Assembly: GCA_963788125.1 (NCBI GenBank)
Contig: CAWBFN010000002.1
Span: forward strand, 620,001-684,000
Direction of reading: 5' to 3'
DNA: 64,000 nucleotides
Origin: Bog-473 sp963788125
GTDB lineage: Bacteria; Actinomycetota; Acidimicrobiia; Acidimicrobiales; RAAP-2
Made by a program: the position numbers and the translations under genes
Shown here: positions 35,916 to 43,138 of the stretch, one piece after another
Layout of the letters: each line of letters starts with the position of its first letter
How positions within the stretch are numbered: the first letter of the stretch is position 1
The notes under the pieces: model-generated
The model's database searches: none
Told to the model about the DNA's origin: nothing
The model's input: the letters and a program-made list of their open reading frames with translations, nothing else

Positions 35916-36889
35916 CGGCCGGAGAGCCGCTCTATCACCGGGGCCAGCTGGGCCGGGTGCGCGCCGACCGCGGAAGACCAGTAGCTGATCCCCAACCGGG
36001 CGCGGGTCTCCTCCAGTTGGGCGCTCACCTCATCGAGGCTGCCGACGGCGACCACGGGCGAGGACAAGAACGTGCTCTTCGACACGGTGAGCTCGCTTCC
36101 CACCGAGCGCTGCAAGGCGACGAAGCGTTCCATGAACTCGTCGTAGGCGCGCTCGCGATCGGTGGTGACCGCCACGTGCAGGAACTGCGCGCCCAGCTCG
36201 ATCTCTTCGAACCGGTCGCCGGCGGCCTCGCGGATCCAACCCACCTTCTCCTCGTACGCCTCCGTCGTGAACTGGTGCGCGCTCGAGGTGAGCGTTCCCC
36301 GTGGAATGCTCGGCATGATCTGGACGATGTCGGCCTGGCGGGCGGCCGCCCCGAGGAGCTTCCGCCCCCCGCCGCCGATCATGATCGGCGGGCGTGGCTG
36401 CTGCACGGGGCGCGGGGTGCCGGCGAGCTCGCGGATGGTGAGGTGCGTGCCCGAGAAGCTGAACGGCTCGCCGGCGAAGAGCCCCTTGAGCACGACGACC
36501 ACCTCCTCGAGGCGCTCGATGCGGACCGAGGCCTTGGCGAAGGCGATGCCGGCCTGTTCGTACTCCTCTTGCATCCAGCCGGCGCCGATCCCGACCTGCA
36601 ACCGGCCGCCGGACAGCACGTCGAGGGTCGCCAGCTCCTTGGCCAGCACGGCCGGGTGGCGGAAATCCTGGTCGAGCACGGTCTGGCTCAGCCTGATGGT
36701 GGTCGTCGCGTCGGCCACGGCCTGCAGGGCGACGAGGGGGGCGAAGGGGATCATGAGGTGGTCGGCCACGCCGAAGGTCGAGTAGCCGAGCCCCTCCGAC
36801 CGCTGGGCGAGCTTGATCAGCTTGACCGGGTCACCCAGGAGTCCCGCGCCGGTGCCGAACCGGAAGGGTTTCGGGCGCCCCCCGGTCAG
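35912..36889 (-). CDS. LLM-class F420-dependent oxidoreductase (TIGR03621-like)
   Basis: A bacterial-luciferase-like TIM barrel of about 325 residues: FRFGTGAGLLGDPVKLIKLAQRSEGLGYSTFGVADHL, QTVLDQDFRHPAVLAKELATLDVLSGGRLQVGIGAGW and PIMIGGGGRKLL. This matches the actinobacterial F420 subgroup like MSMEG_2516. No ATG, GTG or TTG sits where homology begins; a CTG at 36889 overlaps the stop of the SnoaL-like gene (CTGA), so either CTG is used or a base is wrong here. It is the second gene after GntR with a redox role. Confidence 0.83.
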   Translation of the reverse strand: MTGGRPKPFRFGTGAGLLGDPVKLIKLAQRSEGLGYSTFGVADHLMIPFAPLVALQAVADATTTIRLSQTVLDQDFRHPAVLAKELATLDVLSGGRLQVGIGAGWMQEEYEQAGIAFAKASVRIERLEEVVVVLKGLFAGEPFSFSGTHLTIRELAGTPRPVQQPRPPIMIGGGGRKLLGAAARQADIVQIMPSIPRGTLTSSAHQFTTEAYEEKVGWIREAAGDRFEEIELGAQFLHVAVTTDRERAYDEFMERFVALQRSVGSELTVSKSTFLSSPVVAVGSLDEVSAQLEETRARLGISYWSSAVGAHPAQLAPVIERLSGR

Positions 36890-37317
36890 CGTCCGCCCCC
36901 GTCGACAACACCCAACTGGGCGAGGAGCGTCGCGCTGTCGAAGATGCGCTCGTGGTCGACGATGAGGCCGTCGTCGTCGACCACGAGGAACTCCGCCGTG
37001 CGCAGCTGTACCCGTCGACCGGTGCCGGCGACGGGGCCGTCGGGGCGTTGCAGGACGCCCGTGTAAAGGCCGCAGATCACCAGCCGCGCCGCGACGTGTT
37101 CGCCGTCGACCACCATGTCCTCCACCGCGGCCGCCATGTCGCTGTAGGCGGCGAACATCGGGGTGACGAAGGCCCGGACGGCTGCGCGTGTGGTCATCGG
37201 CGCCGGGCTGAACGGATTCCGGAAGGTGGTCTCCGGGGCGTACAGCGCGGCCACCGCGGCGGCGTCGCCGCGGTTGAAGGCATCGATGTAGGACCGGAAG
37301 GTCCCCTCGGCTCTCAC
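36886..37317 (-). CDS. SnoaL/NTF2-like protein
   Basis: The 143-residue product has the cone-fold pattern: AEGTFRSYIDAFNRGDAAAVAALYAPETTFRNPF at the start and FLVVDDDGLIVDHERIFDSATLL at the end. SnoaL-like folds serve as isomerases, cyclases or small binding proteins. The GTG start overlaps the GntR stop, so its synthesis is coupled to the regulator. Confidence 0.78.
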   Translation of the reverse strand: MRAEGTFRSYIDAFNRGDAAAVAALYAPETTFRNPFSPAPMTTRAAVRAFVTPMFAAYSDMAAAVEDMVVDGEHVAARLVICGLYTGVLQRPDGPVAGTGRRVQLRTAEFLVVDDDGLIVDHERIFDSATLLAQLGVVDGGGR

Positions 37318-37994
37318 GGCGACGCTCCTCCGGACAACAGGCCCCGGCGCACCAGCTCGGCGGCCACGTCCCTCCCCGATGCGGTGACGTCCTCGGCCCG
37401 GTAGCGGGCGGCCCGCTCCGCGTCACCGGCGGCGATGGCCTCGATGACGCGGGCCTGCTCGCGCACGACCTTGTCGTGACTCCGCCCGCCGGCGGCGCGG
37501 AAGATCCATGGGAGGAACCCGGCGAACGCCCGGAGCTCCGCCCGGAGCCGGCGCGAGCCACCGGCACGGTGCTCGATGCGAAGGATCTCCTGGACCAGCT
37601 CGACGATCCGGTCCCGCTCGTCGGGCGGCGTCGCTTCCAGTTCGCTCAGGGCCTGTTGCAGTTCGGCGATCACCTCCGGGTCGTGCTGACGTGCCAGGCG
37701 TGCCACGGCCACTCCGCTCAGAATGCCGTAGATCTCGAAGTCGTCAACGATCGTCTCGGTGTCGAACGGCTCGACGTAGACCCCCCGATGGAAGCGGGTG
37801 GTGACGATGCCGTCGCGCTCGAGGATGACGAGGGCTTCACGGACGGGGCTGCGGCTCACCCCCAGGGACTCGCTCACCTCGTCGATGTCGATACGGTCGC
37901 CCGAGCGCAGCCGTCCCTCGACGAGCGCTTCGAGCAGATAGTCGATGACCGCGTCGCTGGTCTTGGCCCGTTTCAGAGGACGGCCGGTCAGCAC
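37314..37994 (-). CDS. GntR-family regulator, FCD subfamily
   Basis: Residues 10-75 form the GntR winged helix (SDAVIDYLLEALVEGRLRSGDRIDIDEVSESLGVSRSPVREALVILERDGIVTTRFHRGVYV). Residues about 85-215 form the helical FCD ligand domain (EIYGILSGVAVARLA, the later EHR and RLRAELRAFAG segments). Such regulators sense organic acids or acyl-CoA esters and usually repress divergent catabolic operons. The GTG at 37994 lies 6 bp from a perfect 20-bp palindrome shared with the divergent acyl-CoA ligase gene; no ribosome site fits in the 33-bp gap, so the message may be leaderless. Confidence 0.9.
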   Translation of the reverse strand: MLTGRPLKRAKTSDAVIDYLLEALVEGRLRSGDRIDIDEVSESLGVSRSPVREALVILERDGIVTTRFHRGVYVEPFDTETIVDDFEIYGILSGVAVARLARQHDPEVIAELQQALSELEATPPDERDRIVELVQEILRIEHRAGGSRRLRAELRAFAGFLPWIFRAAGGRSHDKVVREQARVIEAIAAGDAERAARYRAEDVTASGRDVAAELVRRGLLSGGASP

Positions 37995-37999
37995 GATGC

Positions 38000-38019
38000 G
38001 GATTTTAGATCTAAAATCC
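38000..38019. promoter_or_regulatory. Perfect 20-bp palindromic operator with two back-to-back -10 hexamers
   Basis: GGATTTTAGATCTAAAATCC is a perfect palindrome centred between the GntR start (37994) and the acyl-CoA ligase start (38028). Each strand reads TAAAAT: on the plus strand at 38012-38017 (10 bases before the ATG is 38027), on the minus strand at 38007-38002 (GTG begins 8 bases on). An outer inverted repeat ATGCGGAT/ATCCGCAT surrounds it. Binding by the GntR protein is inference from position. Confidence 0.75.
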
Positions 38020-38027
38020 AGATCCGC

Positions 38028-39512
38028 ATGGCACTGGTGACCAGCGACGTACTGTCGAGCGCGGCGAGGGCCGCGCCCGAGCGCCTCGCGGTGACCCTCG
38101 GTGACGGCGCACTCACCTTCGGCGGCCTGTCCGATCGGTCCAACCGTCTGGCGAACGCCCTCTCGGGGTGGGGTGTCCGCCGAGGGGCACGGGTGGCCTA
38201 CTGGGCCGACATGAGCCTGGAGGCTGCGCCACTGCAGTTCGCGCTCGGTCGTCTGGGCGCCGCCTTTGCCCCGCTCAATCCGGCCTATGCGGAGGAGGAG
38301 GCTCGTGCCGTCCTCGACTACCTGGTCCCGCGGCTGCTCATCGTCGACCCTTCGCATGCCGGACAGGGCGAGGCCCTGGCCAAGGAGCTCGACCTGCCGC
38401 TCGCCACGCTGGGGGGTCCCGGTCCGGGCACGGCACTCGACGGGTTGGCCGTGCGGGCCTCTGCCGGCCCCCCGTCCGATCCTCTGCCCGACGAGGACGA
38501 CGTCTTCACCATCTTTCTGACCAGCGGCAGCACCGGACGTCCGAAGGGGGTGATGGTCTCACAGCGGGCGACCTGGTTGCGAACATTCGCCGGCTCCACC
38601 GCGACGGTGACAACGAGCGGCAAGGGTCAGCTCGTGATGTTCCCCTTGTTCCACATGGCGGGCTGGACCTTCGCCTACCACGCCTGGTCGGCCCATCAGG
38701 CCGCGCATTTCGTGACGCGGGCCGATGCCCATGAGATTCTGGGGGCGGTCGAGCGGCACCGGCCGGGCACGCTCTACTGCATCCCCGCGGTGTGGCAGCG
38801 GGTACTCGAAGAGAAGCAGCCCTACGACCTCCACTGCCTCGAGTGGGCGCTCGTCGGTACGTCTCTCGTCGAGCCGACGCTTCTCGAGGCGATCAAGGAA
38901 CGGTTGCCCTGGACCCGGACCACCGTCAGCTACGGATCGACCGAGGTGGGCCGCGCCATCAGCCTGGGCGACGACGACCTGTTTCGCAAGCCCGGATCGA
39001 TCGGTCTCCCGGTCCCCGGAGTGCAGGCGAGGGTCGCCGGCGACGGCGAGCTGCTGCTCGCGTCGGGGACCCTGATGTCCGGCTACTTCAACCTGCCCGA
39101 AGCGACCGCGCTGGTGCTGGAGGACGGCTGGTACCACACCGGCGACCTGGTCGAGCAGGACGCAGACGGTTACTTCTGCATCGTGGGGCGCAAGAACGAG
39201 ATCATCCGTTCGGGAGGTGAGTCGGTCGCCCCGCTCGAGGTCGAGGCGGCGCTGCGCGGCTACCCGGGCATAGCCGACGTCGCCGTGATCGGTGTGCCCG
39301 ACGCCCAATGGGGCGAGCTCGTGTGCGCGGCCGTCGTCGCGGCCGACGGAACCGCTCCGCCGACGGTGGAGGACCTACGCCGGCATCTGGCGGGACGCCT
39401 GGCCGCGTTCAAGCATCCGCGTCGGGTGCTCGTCGTCGACCAGCTCCCGCGCACGTCGGCGACAGGACAGGTGCAGCGTTCGCGGCTGGCCGGACAGGAG
39501 GTGACGTGTTGA
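38028..39512 (+). CDS. AMP-dependent acyl-CoA synthetase/ligase
   Basis: The 494-residue ANL enzyme has FLTSGSTGRPKGVMV (A3 motif), YGSTEVGRAI, GWYHTGDLVEQDADGYFCIVGRKNEIIRSGGE and a C-terminal Lys region (LPRTSATGQVQRSRL, where the usual catalytic Lys position reads Gln in TGQVQ). If that Lys is truly absent, adenylation could be impaired. It is the first gene of the rightward wing, followed at once by four 2-oxoacid:ferredoxin oxidoreductase subunits, which suggests CoA activation of an acid upstream or downstream of a 2-oxoacid step. The ATG lies 8 bp after the palindrome. Confidence 0.9.
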   Translation: MALVTSDVLSSAARAAPERLAVTLGDGALTFGGLSDRSNRLANALSGWGVRRGARVAYWADMSLEAAPLQFALGRLGAAFAPLNPAYAEEEARAVLDYLVPRLLIVDPSHAGQGEALAKELDLPLATLGGPGPGTALDGLAVRASAGPPSDPLPDEDDVFTIFLTSGSTGRPKGVMVSQRATWLRTFAGSTATVTTSGKGQLVMFPLFHMAGWTFAYHAWSAHQAAHFVTRADAHEILGAVERHRPGTLYCIPAVWQRVLEEKQPYDLHCLEWALVGTSLVEPTLLEAIKERLPWTRTTVSYGSTEVGRAISLGDDDLFRKPGSIGLPVPGVQARVAGDGELLLASGTLMSGYFNLPEATALVLEDGWYHTGDLVEQDADGYFCIVGRKNEIIRSGGESVAPLEVEAALRGYPGIADVAVIGVPDAQWGELVCAAVVAADGTAPPTVEDLRRHLAGRLAAFKHPRRVLVVDQLPRTSATGQVQRSRLAGQEVTC

Positions 39513-40093
39513 CCCAACGGGAGGTGTTGTTCACCGGCGTCGGAGGGCAGGGGGTGCAGATCGCGTCGAAGGCTCTCGCCATGGCCGCGCTGGCCGAAGG
39601 GCGTGACGTGCTCCTGCTTCCGAGCTACGGCGGCTTCATGCGCGGTGGGAAGACCAACGCCGGGCTCACGCTGGGTGACGGCCCGCTGCGGGCGCTGCCC
39701 GTCATCACCTCGGCCTGGTCGGCCTTCGTGATGGACCAGGCCTTCTGGGAGACCGTCCGCCCGAACCTGGCGGCAGGGGCGGTGGTCGTCGTGAACTCGT
39801 CCTTGTTCAGCCTCGAGGTGGAGGTCCCGCGGGCGCAGGTGTTCGCCGTCCCGGCCAGCGATATGGCGACCGCCCTCGGAAGTCCGATGAGCGCTGCGTT
39901 CCTCATGCTCGGCGCCTTCGCGGCCGTCACCGGCGTGGTGGGCGTCGAGTCGGTCGTCGGGGCCATGCGTCAGCTGGTGCCCGCCTACCGGGAACAGCAC
40001 GTCGCCGCCAACGAGCGGGCGATCGAGGCCGGAGCGGCGTCGGTGCCGACGCTGGCCGCTCCCGCGTGGCCCGACGTGGCGGTGCGGTCATGA
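39506..40093 (+). CDS. 2-oxoacid:ferredoxin oxidoreductase, gamma subunit
   Basis: The 195-residue protein starts REVLFTGVGGQGVQIASKALAMAA, the classic start of the gamma domain of pyruvate/2-ketoisovalerate-type ferredoxin oxidoreductases, with SYGGFMRGGKTNAGLTLGDGP and a MLGAFAAVTGVV segment near the end. GTG 39506 and TTG 39509 are both behind AGGAGG; the latter overlaps the stop of the ligase gene. The stop overlaps the alpha-subunit start (ATGA). Confidence 0.88.
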   Translation: MLTQREVLFTGVGGQGVQIASKALAMAALAEGRDVLLLPSYGGFMRGGKTNAGLTLGDGPLRALPVITSAWSAFVMDQAFWETVRPNLAAGAVVVVNSSLFSLEVEVPRAQVFAVPASDMATALGSPMSAAFLMLGAFAAVTGVVGVESVVGAMRQLVPAYREQHVAANERAIEAGAASVPTLAAPAWPDVAVRS

Positions 40094-41178
40094 CGACGCG
40101 CCTCATGCAGGGCAGTGAGGCCGTGGCCGAGGCCGCCCTGGCCGCCGGGTGCCGGTTCTTCAGCGGCTACCCGATGACGCCGTTCACCGAGTTGCTCGAG
40201 AACATGGGCCGCAAGCTCCCCGGTGCGGGCGGGGTCTGCATGAACGCCGCCAGCGAGATAGAGGCGGTGAACATGACCATCGGGGCGGCGGCGACCGGCG
40301 CCAGAGCGGCCACCGGCTCGTGCGGCCAGGGCCTCGCCCTCATGCAGGAGGGCATCGCCGAGCTGGCTCTCAACGAACTCCCTGCGGTGATCTTCAACAT
40401 GGCCCGTGGTCAACAGGACTACTTCCAGGCCACCCGCGGCGGCGGCTGGGGCGACTACCGCACAATCGCGCTGGCGCCCAGGGACGTGCCCGAGGCGGTG
40501 GAGCACACCCAGCTCCTCTTCTATCTCGCCGACCGCTACCGCACCCCCGTCGTCCTGTACGGCGACTATGTCATCGCACACTCCACCGTGGGCATCGACG
40601 TCCAGCCGATCGAGTTCCCGGCGACTCCGCCGAAGGACTGGGCCTTGGACGGATCGATGAGCGGGACCGGCCGTGCCCGCCAGATCTGGACCTGGGCCCT
40701 GGGCAAGCCGAACACCCCCGGGCCCGGTCCGAACGGCTCGTGGGAGCTGATCGCCGAGAAGTACGACCAGATCGAGCGCGCCGAGGCTCGCCACGAGGCC
40801 TACCGGACCGACGATGCCGACGTGGTGCTCGTCTCGTTCGGCACGACCAGCGTGTTCGTGGACAGTGTGGTCGATGAGCTCCGGGAGGACGGGGTGCGGG
40901 TCGGGTCGTTCCGTCCGATCACCCTCTGGCCGTTCCCGGGCGACGCCCTCGAACAGGCCACGCGGGGGTGCGCGCACGTACTGGTCTACGAGCTCAACGC
41001 CGGCCAACTGGTCGACGACGTGCGCATGCACGCCGCCGACCGTTCGGTCATCCGCTCCATCGGTGGTGTCTCCCAGGACCCGTCGGGGATGCGCCAGGGC
41101 GACCTGCTGAACGCCGACATCCTTCGCCACCGCGTCCGCGACGCGCTCGGCCTCACCCCCCAAGGAGCAGCCCCATGA
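40090..41178 (+). CDS. 2-oxoacid:ferredoxin oxidoreductase, alpha subunit
   Basis: The 362-residue protein contains GSEAVAEAALAAGCRFFSGYPMTP, MNAASEIEAVNMTIGAAATGARAATGSCG and DYFQATRGGGWGDYRTIALAP, as in the alpha subunits of 2-ketoisovalerate (Vor) and 2-oxoglutarate (Kor) enzymes. The gamma domain is a separate gene, so the complex is of the four-subunit type. C-terminal transketolase-like sequence SFRPITLWPFPGDALEQATRG is present. Start and stop both overlap neighbours by 4 bp. Confidence 0.9.
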   Translation: MTTRLMQGSEAVAEAALAAGCRFFSGYPMTPFTELLENMGRKLPGAGGVCMNAASEIEAVNMTIGAAATGARAATGSCGQGLALMQEGIAELALNELPAVIFNMARGQQDYFQATRGGGWGDYRTIALAPRDVPEAVEHTQLLFYLADRYRTPVVLYGDYVIAHSTVGIDVQPIEFPATPPKDWALDGSMSGTGRARQIWTWALGKPNTPGPGPNGSWELIAEKYDQIERAEARHEAYRTDDADVVLVSFGTTSVFVDSVVDELREDGVRVGSFRPITLWPFPGDALEQATRGCAHVLVYELNAGQLVDDVRMHAADRSVIRSIGGVSQDPSGMRQGDLLNADILRHRVRDALGLTPQGAAP

Positions 41179-41918
41179 GTTCCCAACTGGTCGTCGAGTT
41201 CAAGCCGAAACTCCTGCAATCCTCCGAGCACGAGCTGTGTCCCGGGTGTGGCCACTCCGTGGCCTTCCGGGTGGTGCTCGATGTCGTGGAGGAGCTCGAC
41301 CTCAAACCGGTCCTGCTCGCCGGACACGGCTGCTACACCCAGCTGATGGTGCAGAGCGATCTCGACTCGCTCCAGTGCCTGCACGGCCGGGCCCCCGCGG
41401 CGGCGACCGGTGTGAAGCGCATGCTGCCCACCACCCCGGTGATCACCCTGCAGGGGGACGGCGACATGGTGACCGAGGGCCTCCACGAGATCCTGCATGC
41501 CGCCGCCCGGGGCGAGCAGTTCACGGCGCTGTTGTTCAACAACGGCGTCTTCGGTGACACGGGCGGCCACCTGACCGCCACCACCGTCGTCGGCCAGCGG
41601 ACCAAGACCAGCCTCGAAGGGCGTGACCCGGCGCTGCACGGGTACCCCTTGAACATCGGCCAGCTGCTGGCCCAGGTGGAAGGTGCGGCCTACGTGGCCC
41701 GCGGTGCCGTCAACTCCGCCGGGATGATCGCCCGCACGCAACGCATGGTCCGGCGGGCGCTCGAGTTGCAGCTCGAAGGAGCCGGGTTCACCTTCGTCGA
41801 GATCCTGACCATGTGTCCCACCGGTTGGTTCGTGCCCACCTCGGAAGGTCCCGAGTACCTCGAGGACGCCATGATCACCACCTTCGGCATCGGCGAGCTC
41901 AAGGCGCCCCCGGGATGA
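41175..41918 (+). CDS. 2-oxoacid:ferredoxin oxidoreductase, beta (TPP-binding) subunit
   Basis: The 247-residue subunit has HELCPGCGHSVAFRVVLDVVEEL, with the Cys pair for a 4Fe-4S cluster, GHGCYTQL, and the TPP/Mg motif TLQGDGDMVTEG followed by LLFNNGVFGDTGGH. A later MCPTGWF supplies another conserved Cys. It cleaves or carboxylates at the 2-oxo group with thiamine diphosphate and passes electrons to ferredoxin. The ATG overlaps the alpha-subunit stop; the delta-subunit ATG overlaps its own. Confidence 0.9.
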   Translation: MSSQLVVEFKPKLLQSSEHELCPGCGHSVAFRVVLDVVEELDLKPVLLAGHGCYTQLMVQSDLDSLQCLHGRAPAAATGVKRMLPTTPVITLQGDGDMVTEGLHEILHAAARGEQFTALLFNNGVFGDTGGHLTATTVVGQRTKTSLEGRDPALHGYPLNIGQLLAQVEGAAYVARGAVNSAGMIARTQRMVRRALELQLEGAGFTFVEILTMCPTGWFVPTSEGPEYLEDAMITTFGIGELKAPPG

Positions 41919-42262
41919 CCGTTCCGACCGTTCCGACCGTTCCGACCGTTCCGACCGTTCCGACCGTTCCGACCCGCGGCACCGTCAAGATCGACGTCGA
42001 GGCGTGCAAGGGCTGCGACCTGTGCATCGACGCCTGCCGTCCGGGTGTGCTCACGATGACGACGGACCGCTTCAACCAACGCGGCTACCGCTTCCCCGAG
42101 CTGCGCGCCGGCTGCACCGCCTGCCGGGCGTGCGCCCAGGTATGCCCGGACTTCGTCTTCCAGGTGTGGAAGTTCGACACCCCGGTCGAGCTCGCCGAGG
42201 GGCCGGTCCCCGACGCCGCGCTGCACCGGGACGTCGAGCGTCAGCGCGAGCAGAGGAGCTGA
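41915..42262 (+). CDS. 2-oxoacid:ferredoxin oxidoreductase, delta (2x4Fe-4S ferredoxin) subunit with VPT-repeat N-terminus
   Basis: The 115-residue protein carries two CX2CX2CX3C clusters, CKGCDLCIDAC (with PG after) and CTACRACAQVC, i.e. an electron-transfer delta subunit. Before the first cluster the N-terminus is six Val-Pro-Thr repeats encoded by six perfect copies of a 9-bp unit, an extension not seen in ordinary delta subunits. The ATG overlaps the beta-subunit stop. It ends the rightward operon and converges on the SDR gene at 42282. Confidence 0.88.
   Translation: MTVPTVPTVPTVPTVPTVPTRGTVKIDVEACKGCDLCIDACRPGVLTMTTDRFNQRGYRFPELRAGCTACRACAQVCPDFVFQVWKFDTPVELAEGPVPDAALHRDVERQREQRS
41921..41974 (+). 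repeat. Six perfect tandem 9-bp repeats
   Basis: GTTCCGACC is repeated six times without change from 41921 to 41974, in frame, coding (Val-Pro-Thr)6 at the start of the ferredoxin subunit. Perfect identity of all copies points to recent slippage expansion, and the copy number can change without frame loss. Confidence 0.95.
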
Positions 42263-42281
42263 TCAGGCGGAACCGATCGGC

Positions 42282-43073
42282 TCACGCGTCGGGAATGCCG
42301 CCCAGATGCGGGCCTCCGTCGACGGCCAGGGTCTGACCGGTGATGTACGAGGCGGCATCGCTGACGAAGAAGAGGATGGCGTTGGCCACCTCCTCGGGGG
42401 TACCGGCCCGGCCCAGCGGCGTGGCCGTGCGGAACTGCGACTCGTCGATGCCGGCAACGCGCCACGCCGCGACCGCCCGCTCGGAGGCGATCGGACCGAC
42501 GGCGATGCAGTTGGCCCGCACCCCGTGGCGGCCCCACTCCGCGGCGGTCACGGTGGTGAACATCTGCAGCGCCGCCTTGGAGGATGCATAGTGGGCGCCA
42601 CCCTTGACGCCATGGACCCCGGCGTCCGACGAGATGTTCACGATGGCGCCCGAACGCTGCTCGAGGAAGTGACGACCGGCCTCCCGGGTGCAGAAGTAGG
42701 CCGAGCGCACGTTCAGGTCGAAGCTGGCGTCCCAGGCCTTGGTGGGAAGGGCGGCCAAGGGACCCATGCGGGTGCCGCCGGCGTTGTTGATGAGGATGTC
42801 GATGCGGCCGAGCTCCTCCACCGTGCGCCGCACCAGCTCGACGACCTGCTCTTCGACCTTCACGTCGGTTGGAAGGGGGAGGCAGCGCCGACCGGTCGCA
42901 CCCTGGACGGCGGCCGATGTGCGCTCCAGGTCGTCGACGGTGCGGGCGGCGATGGCTACGTCGGCGCCGTGGTCCGCCAGGAGCCGTGCCGTCGCCGCGC
43001 CGATGCCCGTGCCGCCGCCCGTGACGACCGCCACCCGGCCGGTCAAGTCGTAGAGAACATCCATCGTGGCCAT
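42282..43073 (-). CDS. Short-chain dehydrogenase/reductase (SDR)
   Basis: A classical SDR of 263 residues: TGGGTGIGAATARLLADHGADV cofactor site, NNAGG, Ser in IVNISSDAG, catalytic YASSK and a C-terminal ITGQTLAVDGGPHLGG. NAD(P)-dependent oxidation of a hydroxy acid, hydroxyacyl-CoA or alcohol is expected. ATG 43073 or ATG 43064 could start it. It is divergent from the amidohydrolase gene across a 65-bp gap with an inverted repeat. Confidence 0.88.
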   Translation of the reverse strand: MATMDVLYDLTGRVAVVTGGGTGIGAATARLLADHGADVAIAARTVDDLERTSAAVQGATGRRCLPLPTDVKVEEQVVELVRRTVEELGRIDILINNAGGTRMGPLAALPTKAWDASFDLNVRSAYFCTREAGRHFLEQRSGAIVNISSDAGVHGVKGGAHYASSKAALQMFTTVTAAEWGRHGVRANCIAVGPIASERAVAAWRVAGIDESQFRTATPLGRAGTPEEVANAILFFVSDAASYITGQTLAVDGGPHLGGIPDA

Positions 43074-43085
43074 ACCCCCTCGCGC

Positions 43086-43106
43086 CTGTGGAAGTATGGA
43101 CCACAG
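43086..43106. promoter_or_regulatory. Inverted repeat in divergent SDR/amidohydrolase intergenic region
   Basis: CTGTGG (43086-43091) and CCACAG (43101-43106) form an inverted repeat with a 9-base spacer, 32 bp ahead of the amidohydrolase ATG and 12 bp ahead of the SDR start. Position and spacing suit an operator for a dimeric regulator; no protein can be assigned. Confidence 0.3.
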
Positions 43107-43138
43107 ACGTAAACCACGTGCACACCGAGGGGGACGCC

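Noticed and set aside
33513..35984. An 823-codon plus-strand frame
   Set aside because: It is a His/Arg/Gly-rich shadow of the leftward acyl-CoA ligase and isomerase genes, with no family features.
41921..41974. CRISPR-like array or regulatory repeat
   Set aside because: The 9-bp units have no spacers and stay in frame inside the ferredoxin gene; they are a coding microsatellite. No CRISPR array or cas gene was seen in the window.
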